The notes beneath the pieces were generated by a model, which saw only the letters and a program-made list of their open reading frames with translations, did no database searches and had not been told where the DNA came from. 64,000 nt of DNA from an uncultured bacterium (GTDB lineage: Bacteria; Atribacterota; Atribacteria; Atribacterales; Caldatribacteriaceae), in assembly GCA_937139415.1 (NCBI GenBank), contig CAKZPS010000011.1, positions 39,656 to 103,655 of the forward strand, in the 5' to 3' direction. This document shows positions 52,721-61,824 of this stretch, one piece after another (the stretch's first letter is position 1; every line of letters starts with the position of its first letter). The translations under genes were made by a program, and so were the position numbers.

Positions 52721-54797
52721 TTTTGGTGTCCTTGCCCCGGAAAAAGTGCGCAAACGTGATGGTCGCATTGTCCCCTTTGACCGCCAAAGGATTGAGCGAG
52801 CCATATATAAAGCCTTTCAAGCAGTCGGAGAAGAAAACGAATTCATGCCTCGCGAATTGAGTGTGAGTGTGACCAGAAAACTCTTTGAAAAATTTGGCGA
52901 AAAAACCATAGTAGACATCGAAACCATCCAAGACGTAGTCGAAGAAACGCTCATTGAGAATGGTTTTTCCAAAGCAGCCAAAGCCTACATTCTCTACCGT
53001 CGCAAACGTCAAGAGGCCCGTGAAGCACTCACCATCGCGGTAGATGTGGAAAAAATCGTCCAGGAATATCTCCTCAAGGCGGATTGGCGAACTCAAGAGA
53101 ATTCAAACACCACCTACTCTTATCCGGGACTAGTACTCCACGTCGCCGGCTCGGTAATGGCACATTATACCCTCAACCACATCTATCCCGACGAAGTGAA
53201 AGAAGCACATATAAATGCCGATATTCACATTCATGACCTCTCCTACGGAATTACCGCCTACTGTGCCGGATGGTCCTTGGAAGAGCTCATCCGAGAGGGA
53301 TTCGGGGGAGTAAAAGATAAAATCGCCGCCGGACCCGCGAAACACCTCTCTTCTCTAACCGGCCAAATGGTGAACTTTTTGGGAACCATGCAGATGGAAT
53401 TCGCCGGAGCACAGGCGTTCAATTCCGTAGATACCTATTTAGCGCCTTTCGTGCGGTACGACGGACTCGACTACTCCACCGTAAAACAACTCATCCAACA
53501 AATGGTTTTTGCTATGAACGTCCCTTCTCGATGGGGAAGTCAAGCACCGTTCATTAACTTTTCCTTCGACTGGATCGTTCCCCAAGATCTCAAAGATCGA
53601 CCGGTGATCATTGGCGGAAAGGAGAGACCAGATTTAGGAACCTACGGTGATTACCAGAGGGAAATGGACATGATCAACCGGGCTTTCTTAGAAGTGATGC
53701 TCGAGGGGGATTACGAAGGACGGGTCTTCTCTTTCCCCATTCCTACCTATAATATCACCCCTGATTTTCCCTGGGAAAGCGACAACGCTTTCCTCCTCTT
53801 TGAACTCACCGCGAAGTACGGTGTCCCTTACTTTCAAAACTTTATTTCCAGTAATTTGCAACCCGGAGACGTCCGTTCCATGTGCTGTCGCCTGCAACTT
53901 GACTTGCGAACTTTACGTAACCGTGGCGGGGGACTCTTCGGTTCGGCAGATAAAACCGGATCGATTGGAGTAGTCACCGTGAACCTCCCGCGGATCGCCT
54001 ACCTAAGTAAGAGTGAGGAAGAATTTTTCCTGCGCCTGCGACGAATCATGTCTATTGCTAAAACTGCTCTTGAAATTAAACGGAAAGTGATCGAACGGAA
54101 CTTGAAAAATGGACTTTTGCCTTATACTGCCCGATACTTGGGTACTTTCCGGAATCACTTTTCCACCATCGGTCTTGTGGGAATGAACGAAGCGTGCTTG
54201 AACTTTCTCGGGGTTTCCATCGCCCATCCGGAAGGGAAAAATTTCGCCCTCCGTGTTTTACAGTTCATGCGCGAACGATTAGCCGATTTCCAAGAGGAAA
54301 CCGGAAATCTCTATAACCTCGAAGCCACTCCTGCCGAAGGGACAAGCTATCGCTTAGCGAAACACGACCGCAAACGTTTCCCCGATATTATCACCGCCGG
54401 AGAGGAAGCACCTTACTACACCAATAGCACCTACCTCCCGGTCAACTACACCGATGACCCTTTCGAAGCTTTAGAACACCAGAAAGATTTACAGGTTCTC
54501 TATACCGGCGGAACGGTGTTCCATACCTTCCTCCCGGAAATGCCCAATCCTCAAGCGGTTCGGCTGTTCATAAAACGGGCTTTCGAACGGTATCCCATTC
54601 CTTACCTCACCATTACTCCCACTTTTTCGGTGTGCCCCAATCATGGATACCTCAATGGGAAAATTTTCTCCTGCCCTCACTGCGGACAAGAAACCGAGGT
54701 CTATTCTCGAGTGGTCGGCTACTATCGACCTATCCAACGTTGGAATCACGGAAAACGAGAAGAATTCAAAGAAAGAAAAGCGTATCTCCTCACTTAA
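52710..54797 (+). CDS. nrdD: Anaerobic (class III) ribonucleoside-triphosphate reductase
   Basis: A 695-residue class III reductase from ATG 52710 with AGGAGGG upstream. An N-terminal ATP-cone (KVRKRDGRIVPFDRQRIERA) gives allosteric control. The C-terminal zinc site (CPNHGYLNGKIFSCPHCG) and glycyl-radical loop RVVGYYRPIQRW with the conserved Gly are clear. It makes dNTPs under strict anaerobiosis and needs NrdG for radical formation. Confidence 0.96.
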   Translation: MIDDFGVLAPEKVRKRDGRIVPFDRQRIERAIYKAFQAVGEENEFMPRELSVSVTRKLFEKFGEKTIVDIETIQDVVEETLIENGFSKAAKAYILYRRKRQEAREALTIAVDVEKIVQEYLLKADWRTQENSNTTYSYPGLVLHVAGSVMAHYTLNHIYPDEVKEAHINADIHIHDLSYGITAYCAGWSLEELIREGFGGVKDKIAAGPAKHLSSLTGQMVNFLGTMQMEFAGAQAFNSVDTYLAPFVRYDGLDYSTVKQLIQQMVFAMNVPSRWGSQAPFINFSFDWIVPQDLKDRPVIIGGKERPDLGTYGDYQREMDMINRAFLEVMLEGDYEGRVFSFPIPTYNITPDFPWESDNAFLLFELTAKYGVPYFQNFISSNLQPGDVRSMCCRLQLDLRTLRNRGGGLFGSADKTGSIGVVTVNLPRIAYLSKSEEEFFLRLRRIMSIAKTALEIKRKVIERNLKNGLLPYTARYLGTFRNHFSTIGLVGMNEACLNFLGVSIAHPEGKNFALRVLQFMRERLADFQEETGNLYNLEATPAEGTSYRLAKHDRKRFPDIITAGEEAPYYTNSTYLPVNYTDDPFEALEHQKDLQVLYTGGTVFHTFLPEMPNPQAVRLFIKRAFERYPIPYLTITPTFSVCPNHGYLNGKIFSCPHCGQETEVYSRVVGYYRPIQRWNHGKREEFKERKAYLLT

Positions 54798-54799
54798 GG

Positions 54800-55498
54800 A
54801 TGATGATTTTTCGCGGATGGCACAAAGTGAGTTATATCGAATATCCCGGAAAGTTGGCCACGGTACTCTTCGTGGCCAAGTGTAATTTTTCTTGCCCTTT
54901 TTGTTATAACCCTGAATTCGTTCGTGAAGACCCTAACCTTCCGGTTATCGAGGAAAACGAGGTTCTCAACTATCTTGCCACCCGACGGGGACTCCTCGAC
55001 GCGGTATGCGTCACCGGAGGTGAGCCTCTCCTCCATCCTGACTTACCCCTCTTCGTGGAAAAAGTCAAAAAGCAAGGATACTTCATTAAAGTGGACACCA
55101 ATGGGAGCGCATGGCCAATTTTTCAACGACTCCACAACACGGTCGATTTATGGGGATTGGATTATAAGCTCCCCTTTACCGACTACCAAAAGGTAGGGAG
55201 AGCAAGATGGATAGATTCTTGTAGGAAAATTTTTATCGCTCTCTCCGCTACACCCCAACGAGTAGAACTCCGGACCACCATTTTCCCTCCCCTTCACACC
55301 TTTGCCACGCTTCTTGCCATGGCCGAGGAAGCCCGAGAATTTTCCACTTGGTACTGGCAAAACTTCCTTCCTCACAAAACCTTGGATGCCAAAGCACGCG
55401 ACATTGCTCCTTATTCCCTTTCTCTCCTCGAAGAGTGGCGGGAGAAAATTAACCAAAGAATGGGGAAAAATCTCGTGGTTATTCGCCCATCACAATAG
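54800..55498 (+). CDS. nrdG: NrdG, anaerobic ribonucleotide reductase activase
   Basis: A radical SAM activase of 232 residues. The cluster motif is CNFSCPFC and the SAM motif VTGGEPLLHPDL. The start is ATG 54800 (or 54803), right after the nrdD stop; a longer in-frame reading through nrdD is rejected. AAGGA lies unusually close to the start, so translation is probably coupled to nrdD. The 3' end overlaps deoC on the other strand by 20 bases. Confidence 0.93.
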   Translation: MMIFRGWHKVSYIEYPGKLATVLFVAKCNFSCPFCYNPEFVREDPNLPVIEENEVLNYLATRRGLLDAVCVTGGEPLLHPDLPLFVEKVKKQGYFIKVDTNGSAWPIFQRLHNTVDLWGLDYKLPFTDYQKVGRARWIDSCRKIFIALSATPQRVELRTTIFPPLHTFATLLAMAEEAREFSTWYWQNFLPHKTLDAKARDIAPYSLSLLEEWREKINQRMGKNLVVIRPSQ

Positions 55499-56246
55499 GA
55501 ACCGCATTCGAAGTTCCCAAACGGTTAGCACCATGGGCAATCATGTGCAGAGCAAGAGCGCGAGAACTCACTCCTCCCGCAGCTTTAATTCCTAACGTCC
55601 CTCCCACTATTTTTCGCAAAAAGGCAACATCCTCTATGGTAGCCCCCCGCGAGCCAAATCCTGTTGAAGTCTTCACAAAACATGCACCAGCGGCTTGGGC
55701 AATAAAACATCCTACCACTTTTTCCTCCTCACTCAGGTAGCAGGTTTCTAAAACCACCTTGACGATACCGGGAGACATTTCTTCTACCACACCTTTAATA
55801 TCCTGGTACACTACTCTCCACTCTCCACTCCGCAGCGCCCCCAGATTAATGACCATGTCTGCCTCCCGTGCCCCTTCTTGAAAAGCCAATCGAGCTTCAC
55901 GGGCTTTGATCTCCGGCTTGGTTTGCCCTAAAGGGAAACCGACTGCCACTCCTACGGTCACACCACTTCCCTCTAAGAGCCTGCTACACAACGACACGTA
56001 GTAAGGGTTCACCACCACTGCGAAGAGTTTCAAAGCTTCGGCTTCTTGACAAAAGACCTCTACCTCCTTTTTCGTTACGAAGGGCTTCACTAAGGTATAG
56101 TCAATGCGCGAAGCCAAAAATGTCTTCAGTTCCCCTTCTTCTTGGGGGATAGCTTCCTTTTCGGGAAAGCGCTTCCGACTCCTTATTTCCGTGCCTAATA
56201 CTTCTTCTACCCTTGCTTTGAGCGCAGCAATAGTTTCCGCTTCCAC
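55479..56246 (-). CDS. deoC: Deoxyribose-phosphate aldolase
   Basis: A 255-residue class I aldolase that cleaves deoxyribose-5-P to acetaldehyde and glyceraldehyde-3-P. The Schiff-base Lys is in CFVKTSTGFG; VVNPYYVSLC, GFPLGQTKPE and KAAGGVSSRALAL are family motifs. Longer N-terminus than E. coli DeoC. GTG 56246 with AGGGGG seven bases upstream. Last gene of the run following PHI, HPS and DUF1015. Confidence 0.94.
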   Translation of the reverse strand: MEAETIAALKARVEEVLGTEIRSRKRFPEKEAIPQEEGELKTFLASRIDYTLVKPFVTKKEVEVFCQEAEALKLFAVVVNPYYVSLCSRLLEGSGVTVGVAVGFPLGQTKPEIKAREARLAFQEGAREADMVINLGALRSGEWRVVYQDIKGVVEEMSPGIVKVVLETCYLSEEEKVVGCFIAQAAGACFVKTSTGFGSRGATIEDVAFLRKIVGGTLGIKAAGGVSSRALALHMIAHGANRLGTSNAVPIVMGE

Positions 56247-56261
56247 CTCAAGACCCCCTTT

Positions 56262-56822
56262 CTATTCTAAGTTAGCATGGCGCACGAGCATCAATCGATA
56301 AGCTTCTTCCCGATGGTCAGCAATCATTTCCAAAATACAAGCATCGCAGAAGAGGAAGAGAGACTGCTCAAACCTCGTTCCTCCACCCCCGGTGAAAAGT
56401 TGCATCGACGGTCCCGCTCTCTCCGAGGAGAAAACCACCGCATAATCGGCAAGAAGCGCAAGGGGCGTATCAGGGCATCCTATGAACGCAGCCACTTTGG
56501 CTCCTTTTTGTTTGGCCTTCTCAGCGAAGAGCACAACCGAGCTAGTCTTCCCCGAACCAGAGGCAACGATGAGCAAATCTCCTTCACCGATTGCCGGACA
56601 AGTTATCTCTCCCACGACATGTACTTCATATCCCAAGTGCATGAGACGCATGGCAAACCCTTGCAAAACCAAAAAACTCCTCCCCCGCGCCCAGACGAAA
56701 ATGCGTCTATTTCTCTCGAGTTCAATACCAGAAAGAAACTGTTTCACTTCCTCTTCATTGAGAGTAGCGAGTAAATCCTGTACCTCTCTGACAATAATTT
56801 CAAGATTGTTTCGCAAAGCCAT
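56262..56822 (-). CDS. hxlB: 6-phospho-3-hexuloisomerase (PHI)
   Basis: A 186-residue SIS-domain isomerase that interconverts hexulose-6-P and fructose-6-P. SIS features: IFVWARGRSFLVLQGFAMRLMHLGYEVHVVGE and IVASGSGKTSSVV, ending with the family's LFTGGGGTRFEQSLFLFCDA. ATG 56822 (MALRNNLE) overlaps the hxlA end by 23 bases; further upstream readings are improbable. Pair with HPS is diagnostic. Confidence 0.9.
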   Translation of the reverse strand: MALRNNLEIIVREVQDLLATLNEEEVKQFLSGIELERNRRIFVWARGRSFLVLQGFAMRLMHLGYEVHVVGEITCPAIGEGDLLIVASGSGKTSSVVLFAEKAKQKGAKVAAFIGCPDTPLALLADYAVVFSSERAGPSMQLFTGGGGTRFEQSLFLFCDACILEMIADHREEAYRLMLVRHANLE

Positions 56823-57450
56823 GGATGACCTCCCTGAAGTATTGAGCCTCTCTTTTTGGTGATGGAGCCAAGGTAATGGCCGATCCCACCACCACGATCG
56901 CTGGACGGAGTAGGGCAAGAATGGAAGGAAGAGCATCACGATGAATGCCACCGGCAACCATAAAGGAGAAAGATTGAGAACACCACGGCGAACCTAAAAA
57001 CTCAGTGGCGAGGTTTTTGCCGGTCTTGGCAAGGTCCGAAGGGAGATGGAGCACCACAAAGTCAGGCTGTATACTCTGCAACTCCTCCACTTTTTCCCCC
57101 GAAGGACGACGAGAATCAATGGTATCCACCACGAGTTGAAGACCGTACTCCTTACACACGAACTGCGCCTCTTGTAAGGTATGGAAGGAAGCTCCTGCTA
57201 AGACCGAAACCATGTCTGCCCCGCTTTTTGCAACTTCCTCGGTTTCAAATCGACCGGCGTCAACGATTTTCGCATCGGCGAAAATAGGTTTTTCCGGCAG
57301 TAACGCTTTGATTTCGGTAACCACACGAAGACCGTAGCGGAGGAGTAGGGGTGTTCCCACCTCAATGATATCGGCTTCGTCTTTGAGAAGAACGGCCAGT
57401 TCTCTCGCTTCTTCTTGACCCATACAATCCAAAGCAATTTGCAGTCGCAT
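56800..57450 (-). CDS. hxlA: 3-hexulose-6-phosphate synthase (HPS)
   Basis: A 216-residue OMP-decarboxylase-superfamily barrel. It starts LQIALDCMGQEEA and carries the active-site DAKIVD (Asp59, Lys61, Asp64), plus VAGGIHRDALPSIL. Condenses formaldehyde with ribulose-5-P, or in reverse supplies ribulose-5-P from fructose-6-P. Lies 9 bases after DUF1015 and overlaps hxlB. Confidence 0.9.
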   Translation of the reverse strand: MRLQIALDCMGQEEARELAVLLKDEADIIEVGTPLLLRYGLRVVTEIKALLPEKPIFADAKIVDAGRFETEEVAKSGADMVSVLAGASFHTLQEAQFVCKEYGLQLVVDTIDSRRPSGEKVEELQSIQPDFVVLHLPSDLAKTGKNLATEFLGSPWCSQSFSFMVAGGIHRDALPSILALLRPAIVVVGSAITLAPSPKREAQYFREVIHGFAKQS

Positions 57451-57459
57451 GGTCCACCC

Positions 57460-58752
57460 CTATGAGAAAAGTCGCATGACGAGACCACTCCACACCTTGG
57501 GATAGAAGTAGGTTGACTTTTGCGGCATCCGTTGCAAACTCGTGACCGCCTTTTCAACCAATTCCATCGGTGTAGGACACATCACGAAAACGAGCTGATA
57601 CTGATTCTCTTCTCGGGCGATACTGAAAACATCTTTTGTGCCGCGAAGGTAGTCGATGTACTCACCCTTGCCTTGTGCTTCTTCGTCGAGATTCAAAATC
57701 TCTTTGAAAACCAATTCGTGAAGAATAGCGGTATCTAAGTAACGGTTTACGTTAGCTACACCCAACCGTTCGTCCATAATGCGAGGATCACGAAGAGTAA
57801 TGGCTCCCCACTTCTCCTCTTCTTTATCGTATACACCAATGGTATAGGGAGGCGCGTGACGCAAATATTTTTCCATGCTCTTCTCGTCGGGGAAAAGGGT
57901 CACCTGAAAGTATGGTTCACACCGCTCAAAAAACTTGTCTACTCGTTCAGGGGGGAGATTTTTCACCAAACGATGCGTAGGCAAAATGAGTAACCCCGGG
58001 TTCTGAATACTCACCAAGGTCATCATAGTATAATCCTCGGGGGTTTCCTCGAGGGGGTCTCCCAAGCATTCTCGAACTTCCCTGCGATACATGAGACAGG
58101 TTTCGTAACGGTGATGCCCATCGGCAATGATGATGGTCCGAGGATTCATTGCTCGACGAATCTGTTCAATTTTTGCCGGATCGGAAAGGCGGAAAAGGCG
58201 ATGCACTACCTCGCGATTATCTACGAATTCAAAGAGCTTTTCCTCGGGAATTTTAGCTTGCTCTAAAATATCGTCAATAAATCCTCGGTGGTCGTGATAA
58301 ATACCAAAGATTTGCTCCAAATTCGCCCGTGTTGCCCGGAGGAGCTCTAAGCGATCCCAAGAGTACTTGGGCATGGTTCGCTCATGAGGAAAAATAATCT
58401 TTTTCTCAAACTCTTCTAAACGAACCAAGGCAACGAGTCCGGTACGCTTCTTCAGTCCTGAGTGGTGATTCTTGAGGCGAAATTCTTGCTCATAGACATA
58501 AAAACAGGGAACCGAGTCTTGTTCGATAATGCCCTCTTCTATCCACTGCCGCAGAGTCTGTGCTGCTTTTTCGTAACCTTCTTCGGTCTTTCCTAAAATA
58601 ATGTGGACAAAGTTGTAGGGTTCCTCTTTTAAACGCGCCTTTTCTTTCTCTGAAATAACATCATAGGGCGGAGCCACTAAGCAACCGATACCCTTCTCTT
58701 CCACAATCTTTCGTCCGTAGAAATACCCCTGAAAAGGTTTCAACACCGCCAT
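57460..58752 (-). CDS. DUF1015 family protein with DGHHR motif
   Basis: A 430-residue DUF1015 protein: it opens AVLKPFQGYFYG and LVAPPYDVISEKEK, and has IIIADGHHRYETCLMYR (DGHHRY at 211-216). That motif is shared with ParB-fold kinases such as the ADP-dependent serine kinase SerK, suggesting phosphoryl transfer to a small substrate. In other bacteria DUF1015 often accompanies serine biosynthesis genes; here it is between the corrinoid activator and HPS. Confidence 0.85.
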   Translation of the reverse strand: MAVLKPFQGYFYGRKIVEEKGIGCLVAPPYDVISEKEKARLKEEPYNFVHIILGKTEEGYEKAAQTLRQWIEEGIIEQDSVPCFYVYEQEFRLKNHHSGLKKRTGLVALVRLEEFEKKIIFPHERTMPKYSWDRLELLRATRANLEQIFGIYHDHRGFIDDILEQAKIPEEKLFEFVDNREVVHRLFRLSDPAKIEQIRRAMNPRTIIIADGHHRYETCLMYRREVRECLGDPLEETPEDYTMMTLVSIQNPGLLILPTHRLVKNLPPERVDKFFERCEPYFQVTLFPDEKSMEKYLRHAPPYTIGVYDKEEEKWGAITLRDPRIMDERLGVANVNRYLDTAILHELVFKEILNLDEEAQGKGEYIDYLRGTKDVFSIAREENQYQLVFVMCPTPMELVEKAVTSLQRMPQKSTYFYPKVWSGLVMRLFS

Positions 58753-58763
58753 TTCTAAACCCC

Positions 58764-60545
58764 CTATTCTTCTCCTTCAAATACTAAAGACTCAAAAAAA
58801 TAGTCCTGAAAATCTCCTCGCGCAGATAGTTCAACATATTCACAACGTAAAGCAAGGTTCTCCACCCTCTCGCGAAATTTTCGCGAGAGGAGCGCCCGCT
58901 TGGCTCCAAAAAGTGAGGCATTTCCCACTGCCTTTACCGGAGGAAGAGCAGGGACTAAGCCGATCCTTTTAGCACTTTCTGGATTAATAAAGCTTCCAAA
59001 AGCCCCGGCTAAAATCACGGTCTCGATATCTCGCTCTTCTAAACCTGCCTCATGCAAGAGAATCTTCCACCCAGCCCTTATCGCTGCTTTGGCAAGCTGG
59101 AGTTGAGAGATATCTTCTTGAGTCAGGACAAGCAAAGGATCTCGGCTCAGTACAAAAGCCCGGGTTTTGTCTTGGATGAAGTACGACTTCCACATCCCTT
59201 CGGTATTCTGAAATCGACCCGTAGGTCCAACCAGTTTTTGTTGCAAAAGTCCTGCCAAAACGTCGATTAAACCGGTACCGCAAATTCCACGTGGAGAGAC
59301 ACCGCCTACGGTGGAGATGGTCATTTTCCCTCCGTCCATATCGACGGCATGAATCGCCCCTAAGGTGGCACGAGTACCACAGGTAATTTGTGCTCCCTCA
59401 AAAGCCGGACCAGCGGCAGTACCACAGCACCACATTTTCCCTCGAGCAAGGAGCGACATTTCTCCGTTCGTACCGATATCGACATAGAGGATGGTGCGGT
59501 CGGTAACGTCCAAGTCAAAAGCCACTATTCCACCCACAATGTCACCACCCACATAACCGGCTACCTGGGGGAAAAGATATACCTGCGCATGAGGATGAGT
59601 TGCCAAATCTATTTCTTGGGCTCTCACGAGAAAAGCGCGTCGGAAGGTAGGAGTGTAAGGAGCGACACCAATGAGTAATGGAGAAATACCCAAAAAGAGA
59701 TGTTCCATGATAGTATTGCCAGCCACGGTAACGGCGAAAATCCTCTCTGGTTCTACCTGAGCTCTCTCGCAAACCTCGGCCAAAATCTCGTTCATGGTTT
59801 GTATGGCCAAACTCTGGAGCACGTTCAGATTCCTCTGGTCATCCTGAATCGATCGCAAACGAGAAATCACATCCGCTCCCAAACTCACCTGACGATTCAA
59901 GGCTCCACTACTCCCCAGAGAAACTCCACGCACGAGATCCAAAAGCTCGCAAGCCACGGTGGTCGTCCCAAGATCAAACGCAATTCCCAAAAAAGGTTTA
60001 TCCGACCATGGTTCTATAGAGTACACCCGTCTCTGATCACAGATGACCTCGAGGTCTTGCCCGAAATCACTCCCCACCAACCGGGAGAGTTTCTCGACCG
60101 CTCCTCTCTCCCACTCAAGTGGTTGGGATAATTTCTCCTCAACGACTTCTTGAACCGAAGTTGGTTTTCCCAAAGACGGCTTTTCCACTATGACTCTCTT
60201 TCTTTGCACGGGGAGATGCTCTGCGCTCACTTCCTGCGTCACCGTGTTGACCAATGCTTGATCAGAGAGAGAGAAAGATACCTCACACTCGGTATCACTC
60301 CACAGAATGACTTGACACGCCAAGCGGAATCCAGAGGAGAGCTTCTCTCTCAGATGTTTTTCTTCCAGAGCATTGGGAGGAGAAACTTCCCCGTTCAGGA
60401 TTTTTACCACGCACTTCCCACAGGTACCCATTCCCCCACAGTAGGCATCGAGCACGATTCCTTCCCGGCGAAGGATTTCAAGGAGTGTTTCTCCCTTTCT
60501 CGCTTGTATTGTTTTTCCTAAGTCTCGAACTGAAAGAAATACCAT
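58764..60545 (-). CDS. Reductive activator of corrinoid proteins (RACE)
   Basis: A 593-residue protein. An N-terminal [2Fe-2S] ferredoxin domain has Cys36, 42, 45 and 77 (YCGGMGTCGKC). The C-terminal ASKHA ATPase (DUF4445) part includes GIAFDLGTTTVACEL, LYVDIGTNGEM, CGTAAGPAFEGAQI and GICGTGLIDVLAGLL. Such proteins re-reduce Co(II) corrinoids for methyltransferases. None is in the window. ATG 60545 is chosen over an upstream ATG at 60581. Confidence 0.9.
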   Translation of the reverse strand: MVFLSVRDLGKTIQARKGETLLEILRREGIVLDAYCGGMGTCGKCVVKILNGEVSPPNALEEKHLREKLSSGFRLACQVILWSDTECEVSFSLSDQALVNTVTQEVSAEHLPVQRKRVIVEKPSLGKPTSVQEVVEEKLSQPLEWERGAVEKLSRLVGSDFGQDLEVICDQRRVYSIEPWSDKPFLGIAFDLGTTTVACELLDLVRGVSLGSSGALNRQVSLGADVISRLRSIQDDQRNLNVLQSLAIQTMNEILAEVCERAQVEPERIFAVTVAGNTIMEHLFLGISPLLIGVAPYTPTFRRAFLVRAQEIDLATHPHAQVYLFPQVAGYVGGDIVGGIVAFDLDVTDRTILYVDIGTNGEMSLLARGKMWCCGTAAGPAFEGAQITCGTRATLGAIHAVDMDGGKMTISTVGGVSPRGICGTGLIDVLAGLLQQKLVGPTGRFQNTEGMWKSYFIQDKTRAFVLSRDPLLVLTQEDISQLQLAKAAIRAGWKILLHEAGLEERDIETVILAGAFGSFINPESAKRIGLVPALPPVKAVGNASLFGAKRALLSRKFRERVENLALRCEYVELSARGDFQDYFFESLVFEGEE

Positions 60546-60648
60546 CTCTATCCTCTTTACTCTCTCCTCTCGAGAAAACAAAAACTCCCCCTCTTTTCAC
60601 GCGAGGTGATATACCTGTGGTCAACGGAAAAGAGAAGAAACCTCATGA

Positions 60649-61749
60649 CTACGGTTTGAGCACTACCCGAATTGATTCGTCTCCGCGCTCGGCAACTGCC
60701 ATAGCTTCTTGAAATTTCTCCAAGGGAAACACATGGGTAATGATTTCCTCTGCCTTCACCATGCCTTCCTGCAAAAAGCGGATCGCGGAAGGATAGGTCC
60801 AAGGACTCAAATGAGCCCCGCGAATATCTAGCTCCTTCACGTCACCGATAATGCTCCAGTCGACGGTAGTCGGCTGACTGAAAACACTAAATTCTACATA
60901 ACGACCCAAACGACGAATCATCTGTAATCCCTGTATGACCCCTTGGGGATGACCACTGGCATGAATGTATACATCGCAACCATATCCATCGGTGAGCTTC
61001 TTGACCTCGTCGACTGCGTCCATCTTCTGCGCGTTAAGAGCCAGATCCGCACCGAGTTTCTGCGCCAACTGGAGGCGACGATCGATGACGTCGATCGCGA
61101 TGAGGAGCTTGGGATGGTATAAGCGGGCTACCTGGAGCATCCCCAACCCAATTGCTCCCATTCCGGCAATGACTACTACATCTTCGAATCCAATGTCAGC
61201 CCGCTCGACCGCGTGAATAGCACACCCTAAGGGCTCAACGTACGCAGCAACCTGCAAGGGGAAACCGTCAGGTAACTTGTGATTCACCGAGTTTACCGGA
61301 AATTTCATGTATTCGGCAAATGCTCCTTCGGCTTCGTCTTTTTTGAATCCGTAGATGTAATGTCGCTCACACATCCAGTAATCGCCCCGAAGACAAAAAC
61401 GGCACCGCCCACAGGGAATAATTTGCTCCGACACCACCCAATCCCCCAAGGAAAAACCGTACTTTTCTTTCGCCCTTTCTCCCAAGGCAACCACTTGGCC
61501 ATAGAATTCATGTCCGGGAACCACCGGAGTTTTAATGTAGGCGGGATGCCCATCCCCACCCCAGATGCGGGGAGCACCATGAAAAGTTTTGACATCTCCA
61601 GCACAAATACCACATCCACCTACTCTAATGAGCACTTCTTGAGGCCCTACCTCCGGCACCTTAATCTCTTCGAACCGGAAATCAGAAGGACCGTAATTTA
61701 CTACCGCTTTCATAGTCTTGGGAAGAGAATCTACTTTTTCTACTGCCAT
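60649..61749 (-). CDS. Zinc-binding alcohol/polyol dehydrogenase
   Basis: A 366-residue medium-chain dehydrogenase. Zinc ligands: CGICAGD, PGHEFYGQV and the structural loop CGRCRFCLRGDYWMC; cofactor site GMGAIGLGML. It has an inserted FHGAPRIWGGDGHP near the active site, resembling erythritol or sorbitol dehydrogenase relatives. Starts at ATG 61749, divergent from DUF72. Upstream of the RACE gene on the same strand (103-base gap). Confidence 0.92.
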   Translation of the reverse strand: MAVEKVDSLPKTMKAVVNYGPSDFRFEEIKVPEVGPQEVLIRVGGCGICAGDVKTFHGAPRIWGGDGHPAYIKTPVVPGHEFYGQVVALGERAKEKYGFSLGDWVVSEQIIPCGRCRFCLRGDYWMCERHYIYGFKKDEAEGAFAEYMKFPVNSVNHKLPDGFPLQVAAYVEPLGCAIHAVERADIGFEDVVVIAGMGAIGLGMLQVARLYHPKLLIAIDVIDRRLQLAQKLGADLALNAQKMDAVDEVKKLTDGYGCDVYIHASGHPQGVIQGLQMIRRLGRYVEFSVFSQPTTVDWSIIGDVKELDIRGAHLSPWTYPSAIRFLQEGMVKAEEIITHVFPLEKFQEAMAVAERGDESIRVVLKP

Positions 61750-61777
61750 CGAGGCACCTCCAATGGATTTTTCCTTA

Positions 61778-61819
61778 TTGTATCACCCTCGGCGAAAAAG
61801 GGTATAATAAAAATGGAGG
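61778..61819 (+). promoter_or_regulatory. Promoter and SD of the DUF72 gene
   Basis: TATAAT (61803-61808) has TTGTAT 19 bases upstream (61778-61783). GGAGG (61815-61819) lies five bases before ATG 61825. The mRNA leader is therefore only about ten bases, with an in-frame ATG at 61813 that overlaps the SD and is not the likely start. Confidence 0.6.
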
Positions 61820-61824
61820 AAATC

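Noticed and set aside
54632..54799. Upstream extension of nrdG inside nrdD
   Set aside because: This frame is antiparallel in meaning to the conserved glycyl-radical end of nrdD; NrdG alignment starts after the nrdD stop.
61279..61824. A long in-frame extension upstream of the DUF72 gene
   Set aside because: It runs antisense through the dehydrogenase gene and past a promoter; the SD and family alignment put the start at 61825.
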